Assembly: GCA_001797335.1 (NCBI GenBank)
Contig: MGPE01000011.1
Span: 607-64,606, forward strand
DNA length: 64,000 nt
Reading direction: 5' to 3'
Source: Deltaproteobacteria bacterium GWA2_38_16
GTDB lineage: Bacteria > Bdellovibrionota > JACOXK01 > 2-02-FULL-40-11
Part shown: piece by piece, positions 8,446 through 18,318 of the stretch
How the letters are laid out: each line of letters opens with the position of its first letter
Numbering within the stretch: the stretch's first letter is position 1
Position numbers and translations under genes: made by a program
Notes under the pieces: model-generated
Seen by the model: the letters and a program-made list of their open reading frames with translations, nothing else
What the model was told of the DNA's origin: nothing
The model's database searches: none

Positions 8446-9283
8446 ATTAAAACCTGTTTTGGGAAAGCTTATTCACTTATTTCAAAAAAGCCCTATTACT
8501 CCTATTACTATTGGTGAATTGGAATTAGCTCAGCAAATTCAAGAGCATCTTTTGCCTCATCACTTTCCATTTCCCCATAAAATCGAGGTCGGCACTTTTT
8601 ATAAACCTTCTAAATATATCGGCGGAGATTTTTACGATGTTATTCAAATTGATGATCGAAAAGTGGCTTTCATTATCGGAGATGTTTCTGGAAATTCTAT
8701 TCCCGCAGCTCTTTTTATGACACAAACACTTACCCTTTTAAAAGCGTTTATTAAAATGGATTTAAGTTTGCTTAAGATTTTAGAAAAAACAAATCAAATT
8801 TTAATGGACATTGCCAAGCCCAATATGTTTGCCACGGTGTTTATTTCTATTTTTGATACGTATTATAATCAATTAAGTTACGTCAATGCTGGCCATAATC
8901 CTCCCCTTCTCATTCGAAATTCTTTAACCCTGACCACACCTGATTATCATCCGTTAACGATGCTCACAGCCGAAGGGATTGCCTTAAATTGTATTAAGCC
9001 CATTATTTTAGAAGAAAAACGCATTCAACTTTACTCTGGTGATACGTTACTTCTATATACCGATGGCCTCATTGAGGTTCCTAATGTTCATGGAGAAATT
9101 TTTGGCGAGGCAAAGCTTAAGGGGCTCATGACAGAACTTCGAGGATTTCCGGCCCCTGAAATTGCTCAAAAAATTAATACTCACCTTGAAACCTATATGC
9201 AATATGCCCTTAATCTTCCGATGGATGTCAAAGATGATATGGCTGCGGTTGTGATTAAATTTAAGGAGGATGAAAAATCATGA
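8429..9283 (+). CDS. SpoIIE/RsbU-type PP2C serine phosphatase
   Basis: The protein has 284 residues. After a short N-terminal segment (QQIQEHLLPHHFPF, the usual entry to this family) come the metal-binding motifs GGDFYD and GDVSGNSIPAALFM, then YVNAGHNPPLL and LLYTDGLIEV. This is the phosphatase that dephosphorylates the STAS protein and so releases the kinase's target. There is no sensor domain, so the input signal must reach it through its short N-terminus or through protein partners. Its stop overlaps the tolC-like start (ATGA), joining signalling and efflux genes in one transcript. Confidence 0.92.
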   Translation: MSHGPKLKPVLGKLIHLFQKSPITPITIGELELAQQIQEHLLPHHFPFPHKIEVGTFYKPSKYIGGDFYDVIQIDDRKVAFIIGDVSGNSIPAALFMTQTLTLLKAFIKMDLSLLKILEKTNQILMDIAKPNMFATVFISIFDTYYNQLSYVNAGHNPPLLIRNSLTLTTPDYHPLTMLTAEGIALNCIKPIILEEKRIQLYSGDTLLLYTDGLIEVPNVHGEIFGEAKLKGLMTELRGFPAPEIAQKINTHLETYMQYALNLPMDVKDDMAAVVIKFKEDEKS

Positions 9284-10608
9284 AGCAATATCTTCTACTC
9301 ATCGTCTTCTCTTTTCCCGTTCTTTGTTACGCAATTGAAACGCGGACGCTCAAAGATTCACTCTCAAAAGCCCTAGAGCATTCCCCCTATCTTAAACTTC
9401 AACAAAAAAATGTAGACGCACAAAAGGCAGAGGTACGAATTGCCTGGTCTCCCTTCCTCCCTCAGATGCAAAGTGAACTCGGTAAAGGTCTTCAAAGTAA
9501 AACCAATTATTTTACTAAACTTCAGAAAAAGCGATTTGATGCAACCGGCAACAGTCCCATCATGAGCATTAATACTGAACTTGAACAAAATACAGCTTAT
9601 TGGAATGTAACAGCCAAACAGGAACTGTTTAAAGGGTTTGGAAATTACCACAATCTCAAAGAAAAAAAGAAACTTCTGGAAATGGCAGAACTGGATCATA
9701 CCACTGAAAAAAATAATCTAATTTACACTGTTATTGGAACCTATGTAGAAATTTTAAATCTTGAAAATACTCTAGATTTTCTGGAAAAAGCCAAGGCCTC
9801 TGCTCAAGAGCAGGAGAGAAATCTTCAAAAGCGCTTTGAAGTTCAAACCGTTCAAAAATCAGATGTTGAAAAAGCCGAAGAGAAATTCTTAGAACTCGAC
9901 TGGCGAGAACTGGAAGCCAAACAAGCCTTAGAAATTGCTCAAAGTAAATTCAATCAACTCTTGGGCGAACCCATTACCCAAACCTTTAAATTGTCTCCTC
10001 TTCATATTAAAAATTTATCCATTCAACCCTTAAACTCCTACTTAGAACATCTTCCTAAAAACCTGGAACTGGAACGCATTGAAACAGAGGTTCAAAAAGA
10101 CCGCTATAAAAGAAGAAAAACCTTTGCTCAAAATTTGTTAATGCCCAATGTAGGTTTTGAATTTAATTATGGAGAAAGGGGATGGAAATTTACAGATCTT
10201 GAACCGGATTGGAAATTAGGAGTAGTCGTTCGTGCCCCTCTTTTTGATGGCCTAGAAAATTTTTCTGAACAAAGTAAAGCACAGGCCGGACTAGAAGCCA
10301 CTCAGTTAAAATCCCATCTCACGCGAGAATCTGTCCAAATAGATATTAAAAAGAATGTCTATAGCTTCCAAGCACTGGAAAAAAATGCTGCATATTTAAA
10401 AAAGAAATGGGAAAGAGAACAACATCTTTACGATCAAACTCGAAAATCCTTAAAACAAGGGGCTGCTACTTTAGCCCAACTCCATGCAGCAGAGGTTTCT
10501 GTCATCGAAACAGAACACCTCCTCTTTAAAAATAAAAGACAACAACTGTTAAATGTTATTGCCCTTCAAAAACTTATTGGAGAAATTCATTATGATAACC
10601 TATTCTAA
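9280..10608 (+). CDS. TolC-family outer membrane efflux protein
   Basis: The protein has 442 residues with a Sec signal peptide (LLLIVFSFPVLCYA). Two repeats of long amphipathic, Lys/Glu/Gln-rich helices are separated by barrel-forming strands, for example LLMPNVGFEFNYGERG, as in TolC/OprM proteins. It forms the outer membrane channel of the tripartite pump encoded by the next genes. The start overlaps the phosphatase stop by 4 bases, and the end overlaps the membrane fusion protein gene by 17 bases. Confidence 0.9.
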   Translation: MKQYLLLIVFSFPVLCYAIETRTLKDSLSKALEHSPYLKLQQKNVDAQKAEVRIAWSPFLPQMQSELGKGLQSKTNYFTKLQKKRFDATGNSPIMSINTELEQNTAYWNVTAKQELFKGFGNYHNLKEKKKLLEMAELDHTTEKNNLIYTVIGTYVEILNLENTLDFLEKAKASAQEQERNLQKRFEVQTVQKSDVEKAEEKFLELDWRELEAKQALEIAQSKFNQLLGEPITQTFKLSPLHIKNLSIQPLNSYLEHLPKNLELERIETEVQKDRYKRRKTFAQNLLMPNVGFEFNYGERGWKFTDLEPDWKLGVVVRAPLFDGLENFSEQSKAQAGLEATQLKSHLTRESVQIDIKKNVYSFQALEKNAAYLKKKWEREQHLYDQTRKSLKQGAATLAQLHAAEVSVIETEHLLFKNKRQQLLNVIALQKLIGEIHYDNLF

Positions 10609-11689
10609 AAAATGGATTTTTGTTTCAATTCTCGGAATTATCGTCATTGCAAGTCTTATCCGATATGCCACGAAAGAAAGAAAAGAAGAACCCATCATTT
10701 ACGTAGAGGTCACACATCCCCTTCAAAAAGAAATGATTGAATCTATTTCTACTACCGGAACGATTACCGCAGAAAAAGAAACAACACTCGCTTCAAAAAT
10801 TTCAGGGAAAATTAAATCCATTCATGTTTCCGAAGGAGATCAGCTCACCTCCGGACAGCTTGTTATCCAGCTGGAATCCAAAGAACTTAAACTTCAAAAA
10901 GAAATTGCCCAATCCGCCCACCGATCTGCCGCCTCTCAGGTAGATGAAGAAAACTATAAAAGGCACAAAGCCCTTTATGAAGAAGGCGTTATTACCAAAG
11001 CGGAGTTTGATAAAATAGAATCCGAATATAAAGCCGCTACCTCAGAAAAAGAACGTCTTGAAAAAACTGTAGAACTTCAAGAAGAGCAGCAAGCTTCGAG
11101 CGATCTTACGGCTCCTTTTGATGCTTTGACCGCTAAAATATTCGTTCATGAAGGAGAAGTCATTGCAGCCGGTCAACCGCTCGCACTTTTAGTTAACATG
11201 GATTCTGTCTATGCCGAAGTTTCTATTGCCTCTCATAATATCGAAAAAATAAAAAAAGACATGGAAGCTCATCTCACGGTCGACAGCTCTTCAAATACCT
11301 TTAAGGGAATGGTCGATACCTTAAGCCCAGTGGCTGACCCTTTAAGTCGAACGTTTGATGCTAAAATTAAAATTCACAATGAAAATCACATCTTAAAACC
11401 GGGCATGTTTGCTAAAGTTTCTGTCATCACCGATCGAAAACCCCAGGCTATCACGCTTCCTAAAACAGCATTGGTAAAAAAAGAAGGTCTAGCAGGAAAG
11501 TGGATATATACCGTCGAAAATAATAAAGCTCATCTTCGTGAAATTAAAATAGGGCTAGAAAGTGCCCAGGATATTGAAGTCATAAGTCCCTTAGATACCC
11601 AATCCATTGTTGTCACGGCCGGTCAAAGTGAGCTTTTTGATAATGCAACGGTTTCCGTCGTCACACCACCTCCCCATGGAAATCATTAA
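10592..11689 (+). CDS. RND efflux membrane fusion protein (HlyD/AcrA family)
   Basis: The protein has 365 residues from the ATG at 10592. An earlier in-frame start at 10553 would place 13 residues before the membrane anchor and has no support. The N-terminal anchor is WIFVSILGIIVIASLI. Then come the lipoyl/barrel-sandwich half (GKIKSIHVSEGDQLTSGQ), a helical hairpin with KRHKALYEEGVITKAEFDK, the second lipoyl half (TAPFDALTAKIFVHEGEVI) and the beta-barrel (LKPGMFAKVSV). It bridges inner membrane pump and TolC-like channel. A 14-base overlap with the first RND gene is consistent with co-translation. Confidence 0.93.
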   Translation: MITYSKKWIFVSILGIIVIASLIRYATKERKEEPIIYVEVTHPLQKEMIESISTTGTITAEKETTLASKISGKIKSIHVSEGDQLTSGQLVIQLESKELKLQKEIAQSAHRSAASQVDEENYKRHKALYEEGVITKAEFDKIESEYKAATSEKERLEKTVELQEEQQASSDLTAPFDALTAKIFVHEGEVIAAGQPLALLVNMDSVYAEVSIASHNIEKIKKDMEAHLTVDSSSNTFKGMVDTLSPVADPLSRTFDAKIKIHNENHILKPGMFAKVSVITDRKPQAITLPKTALVKKEGLAGKWIYTVENNKAHLREIKIGLESAQDIEVISPLDTQSIVVTAGQSELFDNATVSVVTPPPHGNH

Positions 11690-14600
11690 ATTTTTTATTC
11701 GACGTCGTATTACGACTTTATTTTTAAATCTAGGCATTTTACTGCTCGGGCTTTTTTGTTTAAATAAAACTTCTATTGATCTTTTTCCACCGATTAACCT
11801 TCCTTCGTTAACCATTGCCATTCCAGCACCTGGATTAAGCTCTCAAGATATTGAAAAAAAAATTACGCGTCCTATCGAAGAAATTTTTAATACCCTGCCA
11901 AAACTCAATACGATTCGTTCCGAAAGCCAATCCAATCAAGCTACCTTTCAACTAAAATTCAACTGGGGAACTTCTATTGATTTTGCTGCCCTTTCAGTCC
12001 GAGAGCTCTTAAAAACCATCTCACTCCCCGAAGAAGCCGAAAGCCCGATGATCTATAGATGGAATCCCTCAGAAGATCCGATTTTAAGAGTCGATATTTC
12101 TTCTTCCTACTCCCTCGATAAACTCACGCAAATTGTTGAGCATGTTATCCAACCTCAGCTAGAGCGTATTTCCGGTGTTGCCACAATTCATATTTCTGGG
12201 ACTCTTCATCCTGAAATCAAAGTAAAGATCGATCCTCAAGAGCTGAGTGGTCGCGGACTCAATCTCTTCCAGGTGAGAGAAATGCTCACCAAAACCAATC
12301 TTCAAACCCAAATGGGGACCTATGAAGAAGGAAGATATGCGCTCCCCATTAAACTTAATTCGCAGTTTAAATCGATAGATGATATTCAAAATCTTCCCCT
12401 CTACACAAATCCCAAACATCCTATTCGATTAAAAGATATAGCGCAGATCACCGAAGAATTTGAAGAGACTAAAACACGTGCTCGTGTTTCAAAACAAGAA
12501 AGTATCGGACTTTCTATTAAAAAAGCACAAAATGCCCATACGCTTAATGTTATTAAAGCCATTAAAGAAACGTTACATGCTATTACCCAAAAAGATCCCC
12601 GCCTAACGCTCACCTACTCTAAGGATGATTCCATTTATATTAAGACCAGCCGATCGATTCTCATGTCTAACCTCTGGCAGGGATCTGTCTTGACCTTTAT
12701 TGTGGTTCTTATTTTTTTAAGAAATCTCATCGCAACGTTAATTATTTCAATTGCTATTCCAATTTCAGTCATTGGAACCTTTGCGCTCATGGAATTTTTT
12801 GGTGTCAGTCAAAATGTTTTTTCTCTGGCCGGATTTACCCTTGCAGCCGGCATGGTGGTCGATGGCGCTATCGTGATCTTAGAAAATATTTATCGACATT
12901 GTCAGGAAGAAGGAAAATCTCCCTGGAGAGCAGCGGTGGAAGGAACCGAAGAAATTGCGTTGGGCGTAGTGTCATCTGTCGTCACTACGATGGCTATTTT
13001 TATTCCTGTCGTGCTTTGCATTAAAGGTATTTTTGGAATTTTATTTAAAGATATTGCTTTTACCTTTACTATTGCCTTAGCTTTGTCTTTAATTGTCGGT
13101 TTTTCTCTTATTCCTTGTGCCTGTGTTCTTTTTTTAAAACGAGAAGGTGGAGTTAAAACTCTTTCTTTTTTAACTCATCCCTTTCTCACTAAACCCGCCC
13201 TTTGGGTACAACACTTTTTTTTAAATACGCTATCTCATCTCATCGACCATCCTAAAAAAGCTTTTTTCTCTATCACCTTTATTTATGGCATTTCTTTTGG
13301 ATCTATAGCGCTGCTACCAGGATTGGATTTAGTTCCCTTAGGAGAATTTAAAAATTTTTTAATTCAACTTAAAGGTCCCAAAGGATTTCCCATCGATAAA
13401 ATGGATCAAAAAACAATGATACTGGAAGAAAAATTATATCAACGCCCAGAAATTAAAACCTTAGCCTCCGAGATTGGTCCTCAGACCTCATATCTCTTTG
13501 CCACATTAGCTCAGGGGGAAACCTCGTTACCCAAAGCTGATCAGTATTTAAATACTCTCAGAAAAGAATTAAAACCGCCCGATATCGATACAAAAATTAT
13601 AGAATTCCAAAAACTTGATACTACCGAAGGATATGGAAAGCCTCTTTCTCTCATTGTTCGGCACTCTGATCCACAGATTCGAAAATCTATTCTTCTTCAA
13701 CTCACAGAGCAGTTTAAAAAAATTCCAGACCTCATTTATATTTCAACGAGCGAAGAAAAAAATGAACCCGAAATTCATGTATCCCTAGACCATCAAAGAT
13801 TAAAAGACCAGGGTCTAACTCCCAAAGAAATTTCCGCTTCTATTTATGCCCATATGAAAGGATTAAAAGGAGGCGCGCTGGTTCAATCTGAAAAAAATGA
13901 TATTCCTATTCGCATCATTGAAAAAGAAGAAAAAGAAAAAACGCTAGAAGACCTAAAGCATTTACCTTTTGTTTCCAAAACCTCTCCTTCTAAAATTATT
14001 CCTCTAGAAACATTTTCAGCTTTAAGTCTTTCAGAAGGAGAAACCATTGTTGAGCATACCAATAGTCTTCCCTCTTCTACTCTTTCTTCCTATTTAAAAA
14101 CCGATCGACGTTCTTTAGAGCACATTGTCTCTGATATCCATTCTGTCATTAATCAACATCCCACCTGGAAAGATTCTATTTTAATTGAAAGCTCGCTTAA
14201 AGTATTTAAAGATACATTCTCAGATCTTTTTATTGCGCTCATTATTGCCATTCTTTTGGTCTATATGATTTTAGCCGCCCAATTTGAATCCTTTTCACAG
14301 CCCTTTATCTTAATGCTTACATTTCCTTTAGCCGCTGTGGGGGTTTTGATCGGAGTTAAACTCTGGGGATTGTATTTAAACGTCATTGTGATGGTGGGGA
14401 TTATTTTACTGGTCGGGATTACGTGCGATTCTGGGATGCTTCTTATTGAATACACCAATATTTTAAGACGCCGGGGAATGGATCGAAAAGAAGCTATTTT
14501 AACCGCTCTAAAACATCGCATGCGTCCCATTTTTATTACGGTATTAACCGATGTTTTTGGTACCGCTCCTATGGCTTTTAGCAGGGGCGCTGGGGCAGAG

Positions 14601-14792
14601 ATGTATCAAGGATTTGGAGTTGTCACCATGTTTGGCCTAACAGCAGCCACGGCTCTTACCCTCATTGCCACCCCTATTTTATATATCTTAATTGAAGATG
14701 TTAGCGATACGATCCAGCTTAAATGGCTTTGGATGAAAACATTATGGATCCCCGATCAGATCGGGGATGACAAAAAGGAGCAAACGTTATGA
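11676..14792 (+). CDS. RND efflux pump inner membrane subunit (first of two)
   Basis: The protein has 1,038 residues from the ATG at 11676 (MEIIKFFIRRR). The standard AcrB-like plan is visible: a first transmembrane helix, a periplasmic porter domain with SIDLFPPINLPSL and IRSESQSNQATFQ, a TM2-6 block, a second porter domain and a TM8-12 block. TM4 contains MVVDGAIVILEN, keeping one of the two acidic proton-relay positions. The C-terminal residues WIPDQIGDD are encoded by a palindromic repeat at 14747-14771 and extend past the family end. It is paired with a second RND gene and one fusion protein, so a hetero-oligomeric pump like MdtBC is possible. Confidence 0.92.
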   Translation: MEIIKFFIRRRITTLFLNLGILLLGLFCLNKTSIDLFPPINLPSLTIAIPAPGLSSQDIEKKITRPIEEIFNTLPKLNTIRSESQSNQATFQLKFNWGTSIDFAALSVRELLKTISLPEEAESPMIYRWNPSEDPILRVDISSSYSLDKLTQIVEHVIQPQLERISGVATIHISGTLHPEIKVKIDPQELSGRGLNLFQVREMLTKTNLQTQMGTYEEGRYALPIKLNSQFKSIDDIQNLPLYTNPKHPIRLKDIAQITEEFEETKTRARVSKQESIGLSIKKAQNAHTLNVIKAIKETLHAITQKDPRLTLTYSKDDSIYIKTSRSILMSNLWQGSVLTFIVVLIFLRNLIATLIISIAIPISVIGTFALMEFFGVSQNVFSLAGFTLAAGMVVDGAIVILENIYRHCQEEGKSPWRAAVEGTEEIALGVVSSVVTTMAIFIPVVLCIKGIFGILFKDIAFTFTIALALSLIVGFSLIPCACVLFLKREGGVKTLSFLTHPFLTKPALWVQHFFLNTLSHLIDHPKKAFFSITFIYGISFGSIALLPGLDLVPLGEFKNFLIQLKGPKGFPIDKMDQKTMILEEKLYQRPEIKTLASEIGPQTSYLFATLAQGETSLPKADQYLNTLRKELKPPDIDTKIIEFQKLDTTEGYGKPLSLIVRHSDPQIRKSILLQLTEQFKKIPDLIYISTSEEKNEPEIHVSLDHQRLKDQGLTPKEISASIYAHMKGLKGGALVQSEKNDIPIRIIEKEEKEKTLEDLKHLPFVSKTSPSKIIPLETFSALSLSEGETIVEHTNSLPSSTLSSYLKTDRRSLEHIVSDIHSVINQHPTWKDSILIESSLKVFKDTFSDLFIALIIAILLVYMILAAQFESFSQPFILMLTFPLAAVGVLIGVKLWGLYLNVIVMVGIILLVGITCDSGMLLIEYTNILRRRGMDRKEAILTALKHRMRPIFITVLTDVFGTAPMAFSRGAGAEMYQGFGVVTMFGLTAATALTLIATPILYILIEDVSDTIQLKWLWMKTLWIPDQIGDDKKEQTL
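14747..14771. repeat. Palindromic repeat inside the first RND gene
   Basis: GATCCCCGATC, two bases and ATCGGGGATGAC. It is read in frame as the peptide IPDQIGDD at the C-terminus of the pump. The same family occurs at 47753-47775. Confidence 0.8.
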
Positions 14793-15082
14793 TGAAAGCA
14801 TTTCTCATTATTTGCGACCAAGAACTTCAACCCGAAATGGATTTTTTATTGCGTGCTAATAAAATTGAGCAGTTTTCTCTTTTTACCCACGTTCAAGGAA
14901 AAGGAGAATCTGGACTTAAAACTGGAGATTCCATTGGCCCTGGCTTAAACCATGCTTATTGGATTGTGGTGAAAGAAAGCCTGGCCACACCATTTTTAAA
15001 AGAACTTAAAGAGTTTAAACACAAAAAATTAAAAAATAAGGGCATTCAAGTGTTTATCTTGCCCGTTGAGGAATCGTTTTAA
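14789..15082 (+). CDS. PII-like small protein between the RND genes
   Basis: The protein has 97 residues. The pattern KAFLIICDQELQPEMDFLL, a flexible Gly/Ser loop (GKGESGLKTGD) and a C-terminal GIQVFILPVEESF is that of ferredoxin-like PII-superfamily proteins. Relatives are found inside metal and drug RND operons (DUF3240/PII-like). It probably forms a trimer that senses a small ligand or metal, or contacts the pump. A good AAAGGAG site precedes the ATG. The start overlaps the RND stop and the stop overlaps the next RND start (TAATG), so its level is tied to the pumps. Confidence 0.7.
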   Translation: MMKAFLIICDQELQPEMDFLLRANKIEQFSLFTHVQGKGESGLKTGDSIGPGLNHAYWIVVKESLATPFLKELKEFKHKKLKNKGIQVFILPVEESF

Positions 15083-18000
15083 TGAAATTTATTTCATTTT
15101 GTGTCAACCGCCCCATTGCAACGATGATGATGCTTTCTATTCTTATCTTTTTTGGGCTTATCAGTTTATGGAGAATTCCCGTTGATTTATTTCCGAATGT
15201 TAGCCATCCCCAACTTTCCATCGTTACCAAATTTGAAAATGCATCGAGCGAAGAAATTGAAAAAAATATTACCAAACCTTTAGAAGAAGAACTCTCGTTT
15301 TTAAAAAACCTTGAATATATTCGCTCGCTCTCCCAAGAGGGAGAATCTCGTATTGAGCTTATGTTTCGATGGGGAACGCACATGGATTTTGCAGCTTTAG
15401 AAACCCGTGAAAAAATTGATTTGGTCAAATCCCGCCTTCCTGAGGATGCCAACGATCCCATTCTAGAGCGCTATAATCCCAATGCTCAGGCCATTCTCAT
15501 GATTCATGCAGCAGGAGAAACTCAATCTCAAACCGAAAATTTAAGAGAAATTTGTCATGCTCAAGTAAAGCCTATTTTAGAAAGAATTTTAGGCATTGCA
15601 CAAGTTAAAATTTTTGGAGGAGAAGAAAAAGAAATTGAAGTGGCATTAAATCCTCATCACTTAAAATCTTATGGTCTCTCTTCTGAAGAGGTTATTCATG
15701 CCTTAAAAACATCAAACATAAGCTCTCGAGGAGGCACTTTACGAGAAGGCAACATTGATCTTCTCATTAAAACCTCTTCCAAGCTTACCTCCACAGAAGA
15801 CATTTTAAATACTGTGGTCGGTGAAAAAAATAAAAAACTCATCTACTTAAAAAATTTAGGAACGGCTCAGGTTATTTCAAAAATTAAAAAAGACCATGCG
15901 TTTTTAAATGGGGAACCTTCCGTTACATTGGCCCTGTATAAAGAACCCTCTGGCAATACCCTATCTATTTCTAAAAAATTTCTGAAATTAAAATCTACTC
16001 TTGAAAAAGAATCTCACCTAAAACTTAAAGTCACCTATGACCAAGCTGATATTATCAAAGATTCTCTTTCCATGGTTAAAAGCAATGCCCTTCAAGGAGC
16101 GCTGCTCACGATTTTAATCTTATTTATATTCTTAAAAAATTTTTCAACAACCTTTATTGTCGCTATTTCCATCCCTTTTTCCGTTATTTGTTCTTTTTTT
16201 CTTCTCTATACCAATGGGGTTACGCTCAACATCTTTTCTTTGGCTGGTATTGCTCTAGCTCTGGGGATGGTGGTAGATGCATCGATTGTCATCTTAGAAA
16301 ATATTTTTGAACATCTCTCCCAAGATATTAAACCCAAAACTGCTGCCATCAATGCAACGATTGAAGTGGGAGGAGCCGTCATTGCCTCCACCCTCACCAC
16401 GCTGGCGGTGTTTGTTCCCATTCTCTTTGTCAAAGGCCCCTTAGGAATTATTTTTAAAGATTTATCCCTTTCAATTATTTATGGGCTCATCTTTTCTATG
16501 ATTATTTCTTTTTCTTTTATCCCCATGATTGCAGCCTTGATTTTAAAGCCTCCTTCAAAAGAAAAATTAGAAGATAGAATTGATCGGTGGAAAAATATTG
16601 TTTTACAAGGGCTTTCTATTTTAAACCAAGTCTATCATCTAGGAACCAAAATTGCCAAAATGTACGAAGATCTACTTCGACGGTTTACACTCACCCCCAA
16701 AGAACTGTACAAAAAAGCCCTAGAACAAACCCATATGGGAGAAAAAACCATTGAAATTATTCAAACCACCGTTGAAAAACAATTTGAACGAACCTTAAAA
16801 GAAGCCATTCAAAGCTGGAAATCAAGAGTGAGCGTGATTGCCGTTGTTTTTATCCTCTTTTTTGTCTCACTTCTTTTTATTCCAAAAACAGAATTTCTCC
16901 CAGAAGCCCTGCAAAATCACTATGAACTCAATGTCCATTATCCTCCGGGAACTTCTCTACTAGCCACTCAAGAAGGATGTAAAGCAATCGACACCTATTT
17001 AAGAACACTCCCTAATATTTCACAAACCCATTTAAAAATTGTGGCCGCCCAAGGAACGTTTTTAATTTATTTTGTAAAACCCAAAAAAGCCCTAAAAACA
17101 TTAAGTGACATGAGACACCATTTAAGGAAAATTCCAGACATTCACTTTTCTGTATCGGCTTTAAGCCCCTTAAATGCCATTACCTCAGGGCTTGAAACCA
17201 GAAGTTTAGATTTTAAAATGAAAGGCCCAGACATCGCTATTTTAAAAGCTAAAAGTAAGCTTTTTTCTGAGGAAATAAAAAAAATAGAAGGCGTCACAGC
17301 GGTTGCCATTTCCCATGAATCTTCTGCACCTGAAATGAAAGTAATCATTGACCAAGATAAAGCCGCCGATATGGCCTTAACTTCTCAAATCATTGCAAGA
17401 AGCCTTAAAGATCAACTCTATGGCATTGAAGCCACAACGCTGAGCCAAGAAGGTAAAAAAGATATATCGGTAGTGGTGAGAAGTAAAACCGGTGCACTCG
17501 ACACCCTTCAAAAATTAAAAGACCTCATGATCCCTTCTCCATTAAATATTCATGTTCCTCTTTCAAGTATTGCCACCTTTGAAGAAGTCTTCTCTCCCTC
17601 TATGCTTCCTCGAGAAGAAAAAGAAAGAACGCTCACCCTTCTCACCTCTATTGATTCTTCTACAGCACCAGACACAGTCATCCAGCACCTTCCCAACATC
17701 AAATTACCCTCTGATTATAGTTTTACAATTGGCCCTCAAATAAAACTTTTTAAGAAATCATTTTCGGACTTAAAAATTGCAATCATCGTAGCCATTATCT
17801 TGATCTACATGGTCATGGCTGCTCAATTTGAATCCCTTCTTCACCCCTTCACCATTTTATTTTCTGTCCCTCTTTCTCTCATTGGAGTTACGGCATCTTT
17901 AGTTCTTTTCCGAGAATATTTAAGTATTTCAGCTTATATTGGAATTATTATTTTAGCGGGGATTGCCGTGAATAACGCCATTGTTCTTATTGACTACATC

Positions 18001-18318
18001 AATATTTTAAGACGCCGCGGAATTGACCGGGAAGAAGCCATTCTCCAGGCTGGGAAAAGAAGACTTCGCCCCATTCTCATGACCTCACTCACCACTATTT
18101 TTGGAATGATTCCCATGGCACTGGGGATTGGTTCTGGAGCAGAGCTCTATCAACCCTTGGCCATTGTGATGGTAGGAGGGATGATTAGCTCTACCCTTCT
18201 TACACTTCTTTTTATCCCCACAATTTATTGCTTTTTCGATGATCTTGGCGATATACTGGGTTTTGGATTATTAAAACTTCAAGTCTTATGGCAAAAAAAA
18301 TCTTCATCGCCGTTATAA
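15082..18318 (+). CDS. RND efflux pump inner membrane subunit (second of two)
   Basis: The protein has 1,078 residues. The first helix MMMLSILIFFGLISLW is followed by IPVDLFPNVSHPQL, and the porter domains include GGTLREGNIDL. TM4 has MVVDASIVILENI and TM10 has GIAVNNAIVLIDYIN. Between the first and second membrane halves it carries a charged cytosolic insertion of about 95 residues (from about 16550 to 16840), rich in Lys and Glu. It is clearly divergent from the first pump rather than a recent copy. The gene begins at the stop codon of the PII-like gene and overlaps the lipoprotein gene by 31 bases. Confidence 0.92.
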   Translation: MKFISFCVNRPIATMMMLSILIFFGLISLWRIPVDLFPNVSHPQLSIVTKFENASSEEIEKNITKPLEEELSFLKNLEYIRSLSQEGESRIELMFRWGTHMDFAALETREKIDLVKSRLPEDANDPILERYNPNAQAILMIHAAGETQSQTENLREICHAQVKPILERILGIAQVKIFGGEEKEIEVALNPHHLKSYGLSSEEVIHALKTSNISSRGGTLREGNIDLLIKTSSKLTSTEDILNTVVGEKNKKLIYLKNLGTAQVISKIKKDHAFLNGEPSVTLALYKEPSGNTLSISKKFLKLKSTLEKESHLKLKVTYDQADIIKDSLSMVKSNALQGALLTILILFIFLKNFSTTFIVAISIPFSVICSFFLLYTNGVTLNIFSLAGIALALGMVVDASIVILENIFEHLSQDIKPKTAAINATIEVGGAVIASTLTTLAVFVPILFVKGPLGIIFKDLSLSIIYGLIFSMIISFSFIPMIAALILKPPSKEKLEDRIDRWKNIVLQGLSILNQVYHLGTKIAKMYEDLLRRFTLTPKELYKKALEQTHMGEKTIEIIQTTVEKQFERTLKEAIQSWKSRVSVIAVVFILFFVSLLFIPKTEFLPEALQNHYELNVHYPPGTSLLATQEGCKAIDTYLRTLPNISQTHLKIVAAQGTFLIYFVKPKKALKTLSDMRHHLRKIPDIHFSVSALSPLNAITSGLETRSLDFKMKGPDIAILKAKSKLFSEEIKKIEGVTAVAISHESSAPEMKVIIDQDKAADMALTSQIIARSLKDQLYGIEATTLSQEGKKDISVVVRSKTGALDTLQKLKDLMIPSPLNIHVPLSSIATFEEVFSPSMLPREEKERTLTLLTSIDSSTAPDTVIQHLPNIKLPSDYSFTIGPQIKLFKKSFSDLKIAIIVAIILIYMVMAAQFESLLHPFTILFSVPLSLIGVTASLVLFREYLSISAYIGIIILAGIAVNNAIVLIDYINILRRRGIDREEAILQAGKRRLRPILMTSLTTIFGMIPMALGIGSGAELYQPLAIVMVGGMISSTLLTLLFIPTIYCFFDDLGDILGFGLLKLQVLWQKKSSSPL

